NCBI GenBank assembly: GCA_020698575.1
Contig: CM036243.1
Location: 28,627,403-28,691,402, forward strand
Direction of reading: 5' to 3'
Source: Bostrychus sinensis
Taxonomy: Eukaryota > Chordata > Actinopteri > Gobiiformes > Eleotridae
Length of the DNA stretch: 64,000 nt
Position numbers and translations under genes: made by a program. Below the pieces are notes generated by a model. It did not search any database. It was not told the origin of the DNA and worked only from the letters and a program-made list of their open reading frames with translations. Positions within the stretch are counted from its first letter, which is position 1. Every line of letters begins with the position of its first letter. This document shows, piece by piece, positions 30,640 to 42,090 of this stretch.

Positions 30640-32560
30640 ATATAATAATACATAGCAACCACTGTCAATACATTATCTGGTGCTTGACTGAAGTTTTTAC
30701 CACATACATTTTAATGTTGGTAGAGATTGTGTTTTGGTTTCCTTTCTGGCTCATAAATCCAGCTGTTTGCCAATCAACTTTATGCCATCTGGATAACTCA
30801 GGCATCGGTTCTTTTTAAACCACTTTAATAGTCTTCAGAGAGTGAGAAAAGAGTGGGAAAATAGTGTAGTTTTCATTAAACATTGATCAAGTAAACACAG
30901 CCTGGTGCTTGCTGTCTCTGTCAACATAGACATCTTCAATAATTAAACCCACTGCAATTGTTTTCTCTTTTTACTGCGCCTAAGTTTCCTGAGAGATTCC
31001 TTGAGTATACACAATTTTAAAAAGCATCCCAGCCAAAAAAGGGAAAGACAATAAAACACTCTGTGCATGTCTCCTCTGTGAGTCTCTAATCATGTCGCCA
31101 TAACATTTAGCATTTGGCTGCCCCATCACATCCATTGAATTGACAGGTAGCGCTGATAGCACACTGATAGCCACTCCAGTGACTTTGTTGTTATTTCCTT
31201 CCTGCTGAGAGCGTGGCAATGAAATGCCATGCTGACAAGCCGCTGATGGGTTCAATACGGAAAAGAGCTAATTGCAATGACTTTCACAGTCTCGCAGTCT
31301 CTGTCCATATGTCCATTTTGAAGTGTCCCTGTGGAGTCGCAATATGTAACAGCAAATTACTTTGACTATTAGAACTGGATGTCATGCTGGCACACTGCTC
31401 ACTGACTCTGGAAAGTTTCATTGATGAGAAGTGCAGCAAGTTTTTAAATTAAACCCTCCACTGCTTTCCAGACAAAAAAGAGAAGCTATAGGAAAGATAG
31501 TAAATGGGAAAGGTGACATGCATTTTCCTTTTTTTTTTTTTTTATTTCAGGGATGGGCAGTGTTGCAGGAGGTCAGGCCAAATGTTCATGGCCCATTTAG
31601 TCCTGAGCACATAAGTTCCAGTGTGCCATCTGTGTGTTTTTCTCCAGGAAGAGATAGAAATCCCAGAAAGCACAGCAATATGACAGGGGTGAAAAATGTC
31701 CCAGCCATGTTTTGTGAGTGCAGAGCTGAACATAATTAGATTTCAGACATCCACTGGGACAGACCAAACACACAACTCTAATGGCGTCCCTGAACGGGCT
31801 TCTGCTGAGGACATTACTGCTGTCAACAAGCAGTTAAGATAAACTCTTATCTCATATCATAGTGCTACGGTAAGTACACACCTAGGCAGCTACTCTACAA
31901 TCTTTCCCTCCATCTCCAGTGATGCAGATGGTCACACTCTCTTGTGGGTTGAATTTTTTTTTCTCTTTCAAAACTTTGCCATGTACTTTACACTGATACT
32001 TGTGCAGATGATGGCATTAAGTTAATAATGGCAGGTTTGGGGATGTTTTCTGACCCAGTTAAAGCAATACAGGCATTGTTGTTTGACTGTTGTTTGAAGA
32101 AGTGAAGATGTGTGTTTATAACATGTATTGTAAAAGAAAGGCAAGAGAAGAAGGCTTTTTTAATTGCTGATAATAATTAACTAGCAACAATATTTATAGT
32201 GTTTATGCATTATACTGTTAGAAGCCTTTTTAGGACACTTTAGACTGATCCGAGTTAAGTTTGAGTTGAACCATTAGAACTGAAGTTGGGAGTCCAAGTC
32301 TCTCCAAATCAATTTAAGTCTAAATGAATAGAAGGCAAGCCTGAGTCTAAGTCTGAGTCACTGCTTCATATGTCTGAGAGGAGTCATGAGTCCTGGTCTG
32401 TGAGAAGAGGCGAGTCCAAGTCTGAGAGTTCTGCAAAATCTGCTCAGCTATTGGCTGTCTCCTGGCTGCATGCCAGCTGATCTGTGATCGCAAATTACAA
32501 GGTTTTTATGTCTCATACCTTTATATTTAGTAAAGTAACTGTCAGTACAGTACAGTAATA
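30640..32560. other. No gene recognised
   Basis: AT-rich, with short frames only. A T-run followed by an acceptor-like TTTCAG at 31530-31550 was considered as a splice site but the following frame is closed by unrelated sequence and has no domain. 31230-31400 is GC-richer and repeat-free. Confidence 0.35.
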
Positions 32561-32699
32561 TATGTATGTATGTATCTGCTCCAGAAAACTGCAAGATCCT
32601 GAAGTTGCTGGGAAGTTGCAGACTGGAACTATGACATCTGCCATTTAGTCGCTGTGGTGTAGAGCAGTGGTTCCCAAACTTTTTGGTTTTGTGTAGCTC

Positions 32700-32960
32700 C
32701 AGGACCTGATTTAATCCTGGCTTGGACCTGGTGAGTCCTGGTTTAGTCTTAGTTGATTTCAGGTTTTAGTCCTAGTTTAGACCTGGCTTAGTTTTGGTTT
32801 AATTTGAGTTTACTCCTGGTTTAGACCCAACTAAGTCCTGATTTAGTCAGAGTTTAATCCTGGTTTGACTTGGTTTAGACTTGGTTTAGACCTAGTTTAT
32901 TTCTGGTTTAGTTTTTGACCAGGTTTAGTCCCCGTTTTGTCCTTCTTTACTGTCCCATCC
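32700..32960. repeat. Degenerate GTTTAGTCCTG minisatellite inside a hAT element
   Basis: About two dozen imperfect units, for example CCTGGTTTAGTCTTAG, CCTGGTTTAGACCCAA and CTTGGTTTAGACCTAG. Same unit and strand as 24004-24480. Confidence 0.9.
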
Positions 32961-32989
32961 CTCTCAATAGTCCTACTTTAGTCCTGGGA

Positions 32990-33075
32990 TGCTGGGGTGC
33001 ATGGTGGCAGAACGGTTAGCGTTCTTACCTCCCAACAACAAAGTCGTGGGTTCGATCCCCGCCAACTGCATGTCC
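32990..33075 (+). repeat. tRNA-like SINE head inside the hAT element
   Basis: GGTGGCAGAACGGTTAGCGT gives an A-box-like block and GTGGGTTCGATCCCCGCC a perfect-looking B box (GGTTCGATCC). Spacing between the boxes is about 30 bp, as in tRNAs. The 3' acceptor arm cannot be paired, so this is a SINE promoter head and not a tRNA gene. Confidence 0.7.
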
Positions 33076-33249
33076 TCCTTTGTCCAGCATGTACCCCGCC
33101 TACAGTCCTGTCCTGTCCTGTTCTGGTCTAGGTTTATTTTAGGCTTTGAAAGCCAAATATATAAATGCACTATAAATGATCATGTAACTCCTCGTACCCC
33201 CTGAAATGTGCTCGTGTACCCCTAGTTGGGAAACACTGGTGTAGAGCAT

Positions 33250-34640
33250 TTGCGGGACACACAGTGCGCCTTGTTGGACAAATATATGTAGTACAATTTA
33301 TTCACACCCAGAGAGGAAAAAAAATAATCTTAATGTGCTGCAGATTTCTGTATTGGCAATCATTATTAGCTTACATTTTTACTTTGCAAGGATGGATTGA
33401 AATAAAACAAGGCTCGGTGGAATAATGATTAAAACCGTCTTTTCTGTCTAAGTAGGAACAGAGATTACATCTAATGGAGAAAGTGGTAAGATGGAGTTTA
33501 AAGCAATAAGCACTAAAAGACCTTGTTTGGAGCCTTTACACTCGGCTCTCTCACATTTCTCAGTAGAAGTCTGAAGAGTGGCAGTGACAGTAAAGAAACA
33601 AGTGGAAGTCTGTTGAGGATAAGAACGATGTTGGAAATGACAAAAGTCTGTGATGTCTGGTCTAGTGAATTACAAATGACAGGAAGACGAGGAGAAAGCC
33701 CAATGCAATATGGAAGAAAGGTTACTGGGTCGGTTAAAAACTCTACTTTTCAAGTAAATAATGCTGTATTTTGACATTCCAGAATACAGAATATACAAAA
33801 TGGCTGCTAGAGATACTTTCGGCAATTGTTTTCCTGTAGTATTACAAAGTGGAGACATTTGTGCAGAGGTGTTGCACTGGATTTCAGCTGCTCATCACGT
33901 TTGTCTGAGAAGGTAATAAAAGAGAACAAAGAGTTTCTTCTGTGTTTTATTGTGTAACTTCGGGGGGGAAGCATATTGGGAACTATTTCATCATTTCGTC
34001 TTTTTCAAAACTCTGTGACATACTGCAGCTCGGTGTAGCACAGACACAACAGCCCTTTTAGTCCAAGTAATGCTTCCTTTACCGCTCTGCTGATGCTCCC
34101 GCCTTAGGCATTGTTTAGTCATTTCAATTTCAGAAACACAGCACAAACGGATAGCTGTGCTGTGTGCGGTTCATTAGAGACAAACTCTTGACGCTTCTTT
34201 ACACGGCGGTGCTAAACATCCCACTTTCCCTCCAGAAAATTAATTACACTGCTCCATAATTGTTGTTGCAAATGTGTGTATGAATAAAGGGTGTCAAAAT
34301 GTGAGAGTGAGATTAATTATGCACTTACTTTATCTCACTTTCCCCTTTGTTTGGCTGCGGTCAATGCAGTTTTACATCTTTTCTTTAGGATGCACAAAAT
34401 CAGAAAGCTATTTGTTGACTTAGAGTATCATTACCCATTTTTTCTCTTGTTGCCCTGCCTGGTGTAATACCAAAATATGTTACCGACCATTTGCAACACC
34501 CACTAACTAAGCTTACCTTCCCTGCATGTATGTTAATGAAAAAATCAAACACTGGCCAATTTTCCATTGTTAAATACTAATATATGACAGCTGAAATTTG
34601 GAGCTTGCCATAAACCAATCATGGGTTAGCCTGACGCAAA
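33250..34640. other. No gene recognised
   Basis: Frames at 33523-33858 overlap on both strands without a domain. 34080-34390 is free of repeat landmarks and has some TAATTA cores (AAATTAATTACACTGC, GAGATTAATTATGCAC); it could be regulatory, but nothing beyond base composition supports it. Confidence 0.3.
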
Positions 34641-34648
34641 CCAGAAAT

Positions 34649-34780
34649 TATGGGGCAGCAATTTCTCAGTGGTTTACAGGTTGGCAGTTCAATCCCTGCT
34701 ACCGGCACTGCATACTGTCTCTGTATTCCTTGGCAAGACACTTCACCACCAAGTGTGAATATCTAGAAATATACATTCAA

Positions 34781-34836
<56 letters not shown>

Positions 34837-34837
34837 G
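34649..34837 (+). repeat. SINE family A fragment with AAT microsatellite tail
   Basis: GGGGCAGCAATTTCTCAGTG (A-box side), GGTTGGCAGTTCAATCCCTG (B-box side), then CCTTGGCAAGACACTTCACC. The SINE is followed by (AAT)n at 34781-34836, about 19 units. Growth of the microsatellite from the SINE tail is likely. The run produces a poly-asparagine artefact in translation. Confidence 0.75.
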
Positions 34838-35099
34838 AAATACACTACTGTATTTATCTACAAACCGCTTTGCTTCTCCTTTTTTCTATTCATGTTTTTT
34901 TCTTTATTGGACCTTTTTTTGTGTAAACAGATTTATCCAGTTCTAAATACATACATACTCAACCGTGTCTCTTTCTGGAGTGTCAGCATATTAAAGTCAT
35001 TAATAATGAAGCCAGTATGACATCTTTGGATCATATTTGTTCCCAAGATAATGATGTAAGATGATCAAACAGTGTCCCTCAGTTAGTTTAGAACCTTGA

Positions 35100-35595
35100 A
35101 TTTCAACCTTTTGGAGCTTTTAACCATGTTATAATGTTTTTTCCACCTCCAAATATACCTGGAGTAGTGTTTTGTTTGATTCACACATGTTTAAGTCCTG
35201 TGTGCTGGGCCACTGCTATAAATGCTCGCTTTCACCATTCTTTATAGACACATGAAGCCTGAAAGTGCTCCTGCGTGTTTCTAATGCACATACACCGTCA
35301 ATTTAATTTGAGCGCTTAAATTACCATCACTACGGAGCAGTCAGCTCATTTATCTATCTGTTAGCATCATGTTGCTAATAGCCATACTAAATAGCCATTT
35401 TATGTTCTGTCCAAATCCATACCGTTGCCAGCAGGGGCAAAAAACACCTAATCCATTCTCTGCTAAGTCAAAGTAGCTTCCCAAAAGAAGACTTTTTCCA
35501 TACATATACATTATTTTAAATTATAAAACATAAAATACTAATGGAACCAAAATGATTTCAAATCCTGAAAAAAAACATATTATAGCCCCTTTAAG
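35100..35595 (+). mobile_element. DNA repeat with TATTATG-type termini, copy 1
   Basis: Homologous to 41525-42090 in the same orientation: shared CTTTTAACCATGTTA, AGTGCTCCTGC, GCTTAAATT-CCATCAC, TTATCTATCTGTTAG, ATGTTGCTAATAGC, CATTTTATG-TCTGTCC, TCCCAAAAGAAGAC-TTTCCAT and the end ACATATTATAGCCCCTTTAA. The right end reversed reads TTAAAGGGGCTATAATATG, a terminus common among fish MITEs. The left end is less clear here than in copy 2. Confidence 0.75.
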
Positions 35596-36539
35596 TGATC
35601 ATTGGCACATCTAACATTACAGTACATCAGATTTTCACAAAATATTCAATCATAAATATCCTTGAACCTTACAATATGTGTACCACCATTTTTCTAAAGT
35701 GAATATATTTATAGCCTCTTTTTAACCGCAGCACTCCTACATTTCCATTCGTTGCCCATTGTATATCCAACAGCTTTAACTTAATGGAGCACTTTACATT
35801 TGCATTTAGAGGTAATTTTATCACTCTATCAGAAGCAGTTGGTGTATAAGTAAAAGACCTAAAGTGATATTTAAAAACAGAGTTGTGTAGATCACTGGCA
35901 GTAACAGCTTGGAAATACGAGGCTTGTGAAAAAAATACATACACGGTTATAACACTTCCTTCAGACTTGGTGGTGCTAATTTTGATGCTAGCCACTTAAC
36001 GCTCTGCTGGATGCTGTGTGACTGTTCAAACTCAAGCAAAACCTATTCTATTTTACTATAACAGTAAAATTACAAGAACATAAATAGTGATATTATTTGA
36101 AAGTTATATGCTATTAAAACCATAGAAGTAGCATGTACTGTATATAGCATAGGTTTTCTTAAAGGAAACATACAAGATCTATAGATGTGTTATGGTGTGC
36201 CAATGTGAAAGTAATTGACTTTATCCTCATCGTGCGGTGCTGTAATTAAAATCAAAGTAAACACTGGCAATGCTTGTTAGGTTATGTGGAGTTATTAGGC
36301 GCTAATTAAAGATAAACATCTGAAAAGTTTGTACAACTCACAGCTTCTCCACATCAACACTTGTTTGAGTGTCTCAGATGTCAGCTCACCTGCTGCTAAT
36401 GCTACCATCAAAGCCTTTATAGAGAGCACAGATTTTTATTGGTTTTGTGATGCAACTCAGGCTTTCTCTCGGAAAAACAACCTGAATAAATGTGTGGAGT
36501 CGGTGAGCCTAGCTTGTGTTGCTGAAAAGTCCTCTTTTT

Positions 36540-36600
36540 CAGTGGTTCCTAATCTGGGGTCCGTGACCCTATCAGACAGGCAGCAGAAATTGCAGGCGGT
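36540..36600 (+). mobile_element. hAT-type terminus
   Basis: CAGTGGTTCCTAATCTGGGG followed by TCCGTGACCC is a classical hAT left end. No right end could be found. Reverse-orientation GTTTAGTCCTG units follow at 36733-36765 and 36822-36850. Confidence 0.6.
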
Positions 36601-36732
36601 CCACAGAGTTTTATTTGTTCTGTTCTGTTGGGTGAAATTTTGGCTACATTCAACTCAAAGATTTGCAGCTTCAAAAATATGAATAAAAGATACTCATTTT
36701 AGTGTAATACTTTAGAGTCTCCACCTTAGTGT

Positions 36733-36860
36733 AAACCAGGACTAAAACAGGTCTAACCCAAGCCTAAATTGAGGTGAATCCATGTTAAATCAAAAAATAA
36801 AAACTGGAGGTAGCAGTACTGAACCAGCTCTGAACCAGGTTTAAGCCAAGTTTTAAAGTA
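36733..36860. repeat. Small reverse-orientation piece of the GTTTAGTCCTG minisatellite
   Basis: TAAACCAGGACTAAAACAGG, CTAACCCAAGCCTAAATTG and CTGAACCAGGTTTAAGCC are reversed, decayed units of the array at 24004 and 32700. Confidence 0.6.
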
Positions 36861-36879
36861 TTAATGACAATTAATAACT

Positions 36880-37064
36880 GATTATCTTTAGAGTCTGTAA
36901 GTAGAAATGGAGTGGAGTAAAAAGTATTATATTTATCTTTCAAATGTAGAGGAGTAAAAGTAAAACGTTTCCCCAAAAAATGCTACTCAATTTAAGTACA
37001 GATTCTCAAAAACTCTTCTTAAGTACAGTATTCAAGAAAATGTGCTTCCTTACTGTCCATCTCT
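36880..37064 (-). mobile_element. hAT-type right terminus of the 'AAGTACATTTACTTGAGTA' repeat
   Basis: Read on the minus strand it begins CAGAGATGGACAGTAAGGAA, then GTACTTAAGAAGAG, TCTGTACTTAAATTGAGTAG and TTTACTCCTCTAC. This matches the well-known fish terminus CAGAGGTGGACAGTAACGAA with AAGTACATTTACTTGAGTA. The left end is not identifiable. Confidence 0.65.
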
Positions 37065-37140
37065 GGACGTTACACATTCAATAAAATAACTGCTGCTACA
37101 GTTTGTAATCTGTCCCAATACCAAGACATTTTTTTTTTTA

Positions 37141-37246
37141 ATCTTTCGGCTGCTCCTTTTTTGTTAGGTCACCACAGCAAACCAGTCGCACAGTGAGTTG
37201 GCAGGTTTTTTAATGCTGGATGCCCTTCCTGTCACAACCAGCCATA
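37141..37246 (-). repeat. Dispersed repeat, family C
   Basis: ATCTTTCGGCTGCTCC, TAGGTCACCACAGCAAACCA, GGATGCCCTTCCTGTCACAA. This copy retains the TTCGGCTGCTCC end, which in fish genomes usually marks an RTE-type 3' end on the opposite strand. Confidence 0.75.
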
Positions 37247-37906
37247 TATACTCTGTGCACATTCATCCTTTGGTCTTAATTTGACATACTGGCATTTAGA
37301 TACTGCAAATGCATTCATAAACAAGCATTCTGAATCTCTTCTGGAGTTTAAATCAAATACAAAATAATTATCTGTATGTAGTCGTGTTGTATTACAGTAT
37401 TATTTTTTTTTTACTATGGAAACCGTGGTCCTTGGATTACTGACCACATTTTTTAAAAAGCAATTAAAAAAACTATATAGCGACCTAAAAAAGCAACAGT
37501 GACTAACACATGAAAGTCACAGAGGCATATTTTTCAAGCGACTGCACAATTAGTGAGTTAACAACCTGGCAGTACATCTTGTTGTGAAGTTGTATGGCAA
37601 TTAATAAGTTTGTTTCCAATTATTAGTTATATTGAATATTTTACCTCATCTATTTCATATTCTACTTGTTAGAGCCAAATGGCAAATTCACCGCATTTTT
37701 CATTGTGACATTGCCATTGTACTGTCTTCCAGTGAGAATGTCATTAGCAGTCAAAATCATATGTATTCAAGGAAAACCATGAAAACCCCTCCAAACTTAT
37801 CCCGCTTGGGGCATCTATATGTGCAGTGCAAGTCCTCCTGCGTGACATTCAGCGAACATCTATAAGGCTCATTCTTTGTGGATGAAAAGAACGTCAAAAG
37901 CAGCTC

Positions 37907-38176
37907 ATGAGGCGGAGGCAGTTGAAAAAGGGACATATATTTGACTTAATGCACGAGGACAGTGCGGAGCCGGAGGAGCCCCTCTGGTGGTGCACAGAGG
38001 AGAACAGGACGATTCGGCAACCAGCAGGACGCAGGCCTTTCATCAAACACAGAGCCAAGAAGGGAAGGCAAGAAAAGTGCTCGAAATTCACAAAGAATGA
38101 TGGGAGGCATCTGGTCAAGCATCGAAAAGACCCAGTGTGGACTCCGAGCAACATACAAGTGAGGATATTCAGCTGA
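37907..38176 (+). other. Open, low-stop-density block; unproven coding potential
   Basis: An 89-codon frame (MRRRQLKKGHIFDLMHEDSAEP...) rich in basic residues lies in a GC-richer block. A GTGAGG follows ACATACAA at about 38153-38163 and could be a splice donor. The opposite strand is also open over 37894-38467 (125 and 173 codons), spanning the end of the adjacent Harbinger-like element, so openness may merely reflect composition. I recognise no domain. It may be a host exon, an unknown repeat or chance. Confidence 0.15.
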
Positions 38177-38272
38177 AAAAAGGAGACAGCCCATAGGAAA
38201 CAGGGGGTTAATGAGTAGAGATATCCACAGTGGGGTGTTAGAGTGAGGAGAGATAATGAAGATGGACACATA

Positions 38273-39466
38273 GGGCCCTATCTTGCCAACTGGTGCACGC
38301 CTGATCTTGGTGCAGACAGAGTTAATTTGATATTGTCGTGGACGCTCTCCGCTCAGTTCACTGCCAACGCCGCGGGATGTGGTGCTGTACAGGTGAGGCG
38401 TGTCATGGGCTTGGTCTAAATCTAGGGCGTGGTGCATGAGAAACAGCCACAATGAGCAGTGGTTCATTATTAGTATTTGTATTTTTATTACAAGAAGAAG
38501 GAGAAGATGTCATGTAGACGACATATTGAGCAGAGAGACATTAAAGAATTCACATGAAACTCACCAGAAGCTGCAGGTGGTTGTTTTTTGCCTTTCCTCT
38601 GCATAAAAATATCCAATACCCAACATAGTTTACATCAGAGCAGCGAGCCGTCCTCATCCAAATCTCCAAGGTCATAAAGCAAGCGCTCATGTAGCCTGTC
38701 CGTGGGTAAATCCAGCGTTTAAAAATAACCTTATTTGTATGGTAATGAAGGGTTCCGGGAAGCCTCCGCGCCCGTGATGTATAGATCATGTTATGTTTAT
38801 GGAGATAATTAACGAAGGAGACAGAGATGAAGACGAAATACAGAGACAGAGAGAGCTAAAAAACAAAGTAACTGAGTGCTCTCCGTGTGGTTTCTTGTTT
38901 CATTATCCTGTGTGTAAATCAAATCCAAAAGACAAATAAATATGTCCAGTTTGCGTAAAATGTCTTTGCTGTTTATTGTAGGTCACTATGAACAGGAAAC
39001 ATGGCATTGGAAAGAAGGAATTAAAAGAAATAAATATAGCAAATTCATGTATTTTTTTCTGCATGCATTCAAAATTAGGCTACACTTAAAAAGATAAGCA
39101 ATAAGTAAGTAAGTATTAATATTTTACCAGGACATTAAGCGACTGTTTTTTCTCTCTCTCTAAAATAACAAATAAATGTTTAAATGTCAGATAAAAATAA
39201 CATTATAAATTATATTTACCTCATAATATTTTTATTAGCCTGTCTTTTACTAATTAACAGCCATGAAGTTTTATGAAAGTGTTTCATTGTAATAGCTCAC
39301 TGCTGTTCCTCTCATGCTGCGAGTGGAGAGCTGCGAACACCACCTTCGAACTTGTACCAGCCACAAGTTCAGCCTCTTTAGACCAAGTCCCGCGCTGTTG
39401 GGGAAAATCAATTTGGACACGCCCCTAAATGCACCGCTGTCTGCTCGAGTTGGCAAGGTAGGGCCC
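38273..39466. mobile_element. PIF/Harbinger-like non-autonomous element
   Basis: The left terminus GGGCCCTATCTTGCCAAC and the reversed right terminus GGGCCCTACCTTGCCAAC match at 17 of 18 positions. ATA flanks both ends (38270-38272 and 39467-39469), a 3-bp duplication as used by PIF/Harbinger. The 1194-bp interior has GC-rich ends and an AT-rich middle, without a DDE or MYB-like frame. GGGCCC-type termini are known from Harbinger families in fish. The high TIR identity suggests it is younger than the one at 11872. Confidence 0.85.
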
Positions 39467-39654
39467 ATACAGTTTCACAGTAAAGAGTGTTCACAATTAG
39501 TAAGTTATTGAGCGCTCAGGCCAATTATATCTTGATTGAGTCTTGACCTTGTGTCTTTCAAAATTTTAGGAAGAGATACAGTATTGGCTGAGATTTAGTG
39601 TTACTGATTCTTTAAAAAATGTGCTAATATCTTAAAATAGATGTTGATTTAGCC

Positions 39655-39718
39655 AAGGTTTTACACCAGATACCCTTCCTGAAACAATCTCCTCCATTTA
39701 TAAAGGCATGTTATGTGC
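39655..39718 (-). repeat. Dispersed repeat, family C fragment
   Basis: AAGGTTTTACACCAGATACC, CTTCCTGAAACAATCTCCTC and CATTTATAAAGGC. Confidence 0.6.
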
Positions 39719-39719
39719 T

Positions 39720-41520
39720 ATACTATTATACTACATCTTATAAACAGCACCTAACCAAGCAAAGGGAGAATAGGGAGCAGTACCAACATACTCAGAATAA
39801 ACAGCCTCATGACCAATGTAATTTGCTAAATATACAACCAATTGAGTGATTTTAGAGGAAGAACCGAATTAATTTTGTTATAAAGAAGTCATTGGGTCTG
39901 ACTGGCTAGAAAACAACTTGGTATGCATTTCCAGTCCTCTGGCCTAAGCTCATACTGTTTTGCATTGATTACTATTCCACATAGTAAATTTTATTGTATA
40001 TGTTGGTGACAGGAGGCCTTTTTCAATTAAAACTCCATTCTGTCGTGACTTGTAGAGGATTGTTCAATCAACTCCCAACATCCGCTAACAGATAAACAAT
40101 ACAGCAGCTACATATGTCTCTGTTGATTGTGTTCCAGTTGTTCCTATGCGTACATGCACGGCTAACATTTCTCCATCTCCCAACAATTTTTCAATTTTGC
40201 GGAGTCTAAACATCGGCGTCGGTCATGAGCATTGAGAAAGACTTGTCTCATTTGTGTACACGACGCACCTTAAACAACATAATTCAATTTAGTCTCCCTG
40301 CTGTATATGCGGCACAATCAATCGATTTCCAAAACAAAAGTAGAAGAAGAAAGGGCAGAGGATAGAAAAAAAAAATCACATCATGGCGAGATACACAAGC
40401 CTCTCTCACCCGAAGCTTCCCCGAGTGAAGTCGTTGCCAGACTGCCGGAGCATGAAGCACTAACAGCTTTGCCCAAGGCTAACTTCAACCTTTTCCAGTG
40501 CAATGGAATAGGAGATGTCTGGTGAATTTCTCTTTGTTTATCGTCTCATTTCATGAAGAGATTAAGAGTGAGTTGGCGCTCGGCGAAACAAGAGAGAGGA
40601 GAGCACAGAAGCGCGAAGATCATTTACTTGTGTGACAAAATGAGCGCTCCCGTTAAGCAGAGCCTGGTGTGATTTAAGGCTCGAATTTAGCCAGATGCAC
40701 GATGTAACACAGAGTAATTGTACTTACTGTGGTTTGTCACTGTCGGAAAATGTTGTGTTTTGGGTTTTTTGTATGTTATTAATGGAGTTGGAAGAAAAAA
40801 AAGCTAGACTATAGTTGCAGTTATTCTCCAAGAAGTACAGAGTGGGTGGATAAAGGCTATACATCACAGAGGCTCTGCTCATTTGTGCTGAATTTTAAAC
40901 CACAGAAAAACACATGGAGGGAAATGGGACTAGTTTTCAGTCGAAGCTCTTTATTAAACATGAATCCCAGGAAAAAAAAAAAAAATTCAGTAACAGAATC
41001 AGTAACCCTAGATCTCAGCCATTTCTCATTTCTCATGGAGAGAGTTTCCAACCTACCACGCACTGAATAATAACTGTACTGACGTCTTGATGCAAAGGTC
41101 AGCAGATATGAGTAAACGAAATTACGGGTTGGGGCAGTCTCAACACTTGGTGACTGAATATGAGCTGATATCAGGAAAAGTTAAAGATATTTCAGGATGA
41201 AAATGAGAAAGCGTGATGCATTCCTTGCCTACCAACCTTCAGCCACACGTGAAACGCATTGCTAAGCTCGACCTTCAACATGTTTTATGAATCTTTCTGA
41301 AAGTAATGCTGGTTCTATTACATGGATTTTTATTTTAATTAACTCAGAAACAGGAACAGTTTTGATATTGACAAGTGCATTCCTGCATGCTCAGTTTAGT
41401 AAAAAAATCTGGACTCTTTGGTTACACTTGGTATCTTTCCTTCCTCATTGAAGTTCTAGGTTGTTAAGATTTTTTGGACAATGTGCATTGGCAGATATGC
41501 ACTGCTGTAGTGTAGTTCCA
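39720..41520. other. No gene recognised; repeat-free CpG-bearing part at 40170-40700
   Basis: 40170-40700 has CpG-bearing phrases (CATCGGCGTCGGTCATGAG, CGAAGCTTCCCCGAG, GTTGGCGCTCGGCG) and no repeat landmarks. A 72-codon frame at 40307-40525 has no domain. The block is similar in texture to the other candidate conserved elements. The rest is AT-rich. Confidence 0.25.
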
Positions 41521-41524
41521 TTTT

Positions 41525-42090
41525 TAAAAGTCCCCTATTATGCTAAATCTACTTTTTTTGTCTTTTAACCATGTTAAAATGTTGACTGCACCTCAGAAAC
41601 ATGGGAGGTAGTATTTAGTTTCATTCATGCATGGTTGTGCCTATTCCCTTCTGAAGAGCTGTAAATGCTCGGTCTCACCACTCTGCACGTGAAACCAGGA
41701 AGTGCTCCTGCAGTTTTCTTAATCTCATGCACAGTCCCCGGACTTGTTCTGGTAATTTCAGTGCTTAAATTGCCATCACCACGAAGCAGTCACCTCATTT
41801 ATTTATCTGTTAGTGTCATGTTGCTAATAGCTGTGCTAAAGAAAAGCCATTTTATGCTCTGTCCAGTCCAATCCAAGTGATCTCTGCAAATTGAAAGCAA
41901 CAGATTCCCAAAAGAAGACGTTTTCCATGTGATCCAAGTGATCTCTGCAAATTGAAAGCAAAAGATTCCCAAAAGAAGACGTTTTCCATGCCTACACATT
42001 ATTTTAAGTTATAAAATGTAAAATACAAAGGCAAAGGTGTCCAGAAATAATTAAAAAAAAAAAGCCTGAAAAAGCATAATATGAGACCAT
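41525..42090 (+). mobile_element. DNA repeat with TATTATG-type termini, copy 2
   Basis: The left end AAGTCCCCTATTATGCTAAA and the reversed right end GGTCTCATATTATGCTTTTT are inverted repeats. It aligns with 35100-35595 throughout (see that entry), and carries a 61-bp tandem duplication absent from copy 1. No coding capacity. Confidence 0.8.
41871..41992. repeat. 61-bp tandem duplication inside the TATTATG element
   Basis: Two adjacent units start ATCCAAGTGATCTCTGCAAA at 41871 and 41932 and differ at a single position in the alignable part (AAAGCAACAG versus AAAGCAAAAG). The near identity points to a recent duplication. The homologous copy at 35100 has a single unit. Confidence 0.92.

Larger units (their letters stand above)
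32665..33238. mobile_element. Non-autonomous hAT element filled by a minisatellite, perfect 8-bp TSD
   Basis: Left terminus CAGTGGTTCCCAAACTTTTT; reversed right terminus CAGTGTTTCCCAACTAGGGG. An exact 8-bp duplication, GTGTAGAG, lies at 32657-32664 and 33239-33246. Between them are, in order, a degenerate GTTTAGTCCTG array (32700-32960), a tRNA-like SINE head (32990-33075) and a right subterminal part with GTACCCC repeats. The element is 574 bp and has no coding capacity. The target duplication makes this a genuine single insertion unit. Confidence 0.92.

Noticed and set aside
31530..31740. Polypyrimidine tract and TTTCAG followed by an open frame, possible exon
   Set aside because: The frame shows no domain, ends without a donor site, and the opposite strand is equally open.
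32990..33075. tRNA gene
   Set aside because: No closed acceptor stem; lies within a hAT element and matches SINE heads.
34598..35020. 140-codon frame with poly-asparagine
   Set aside because: Result of the AAT microsatellite; the parts on either side belong to a SINE and to AT-rich DNA.
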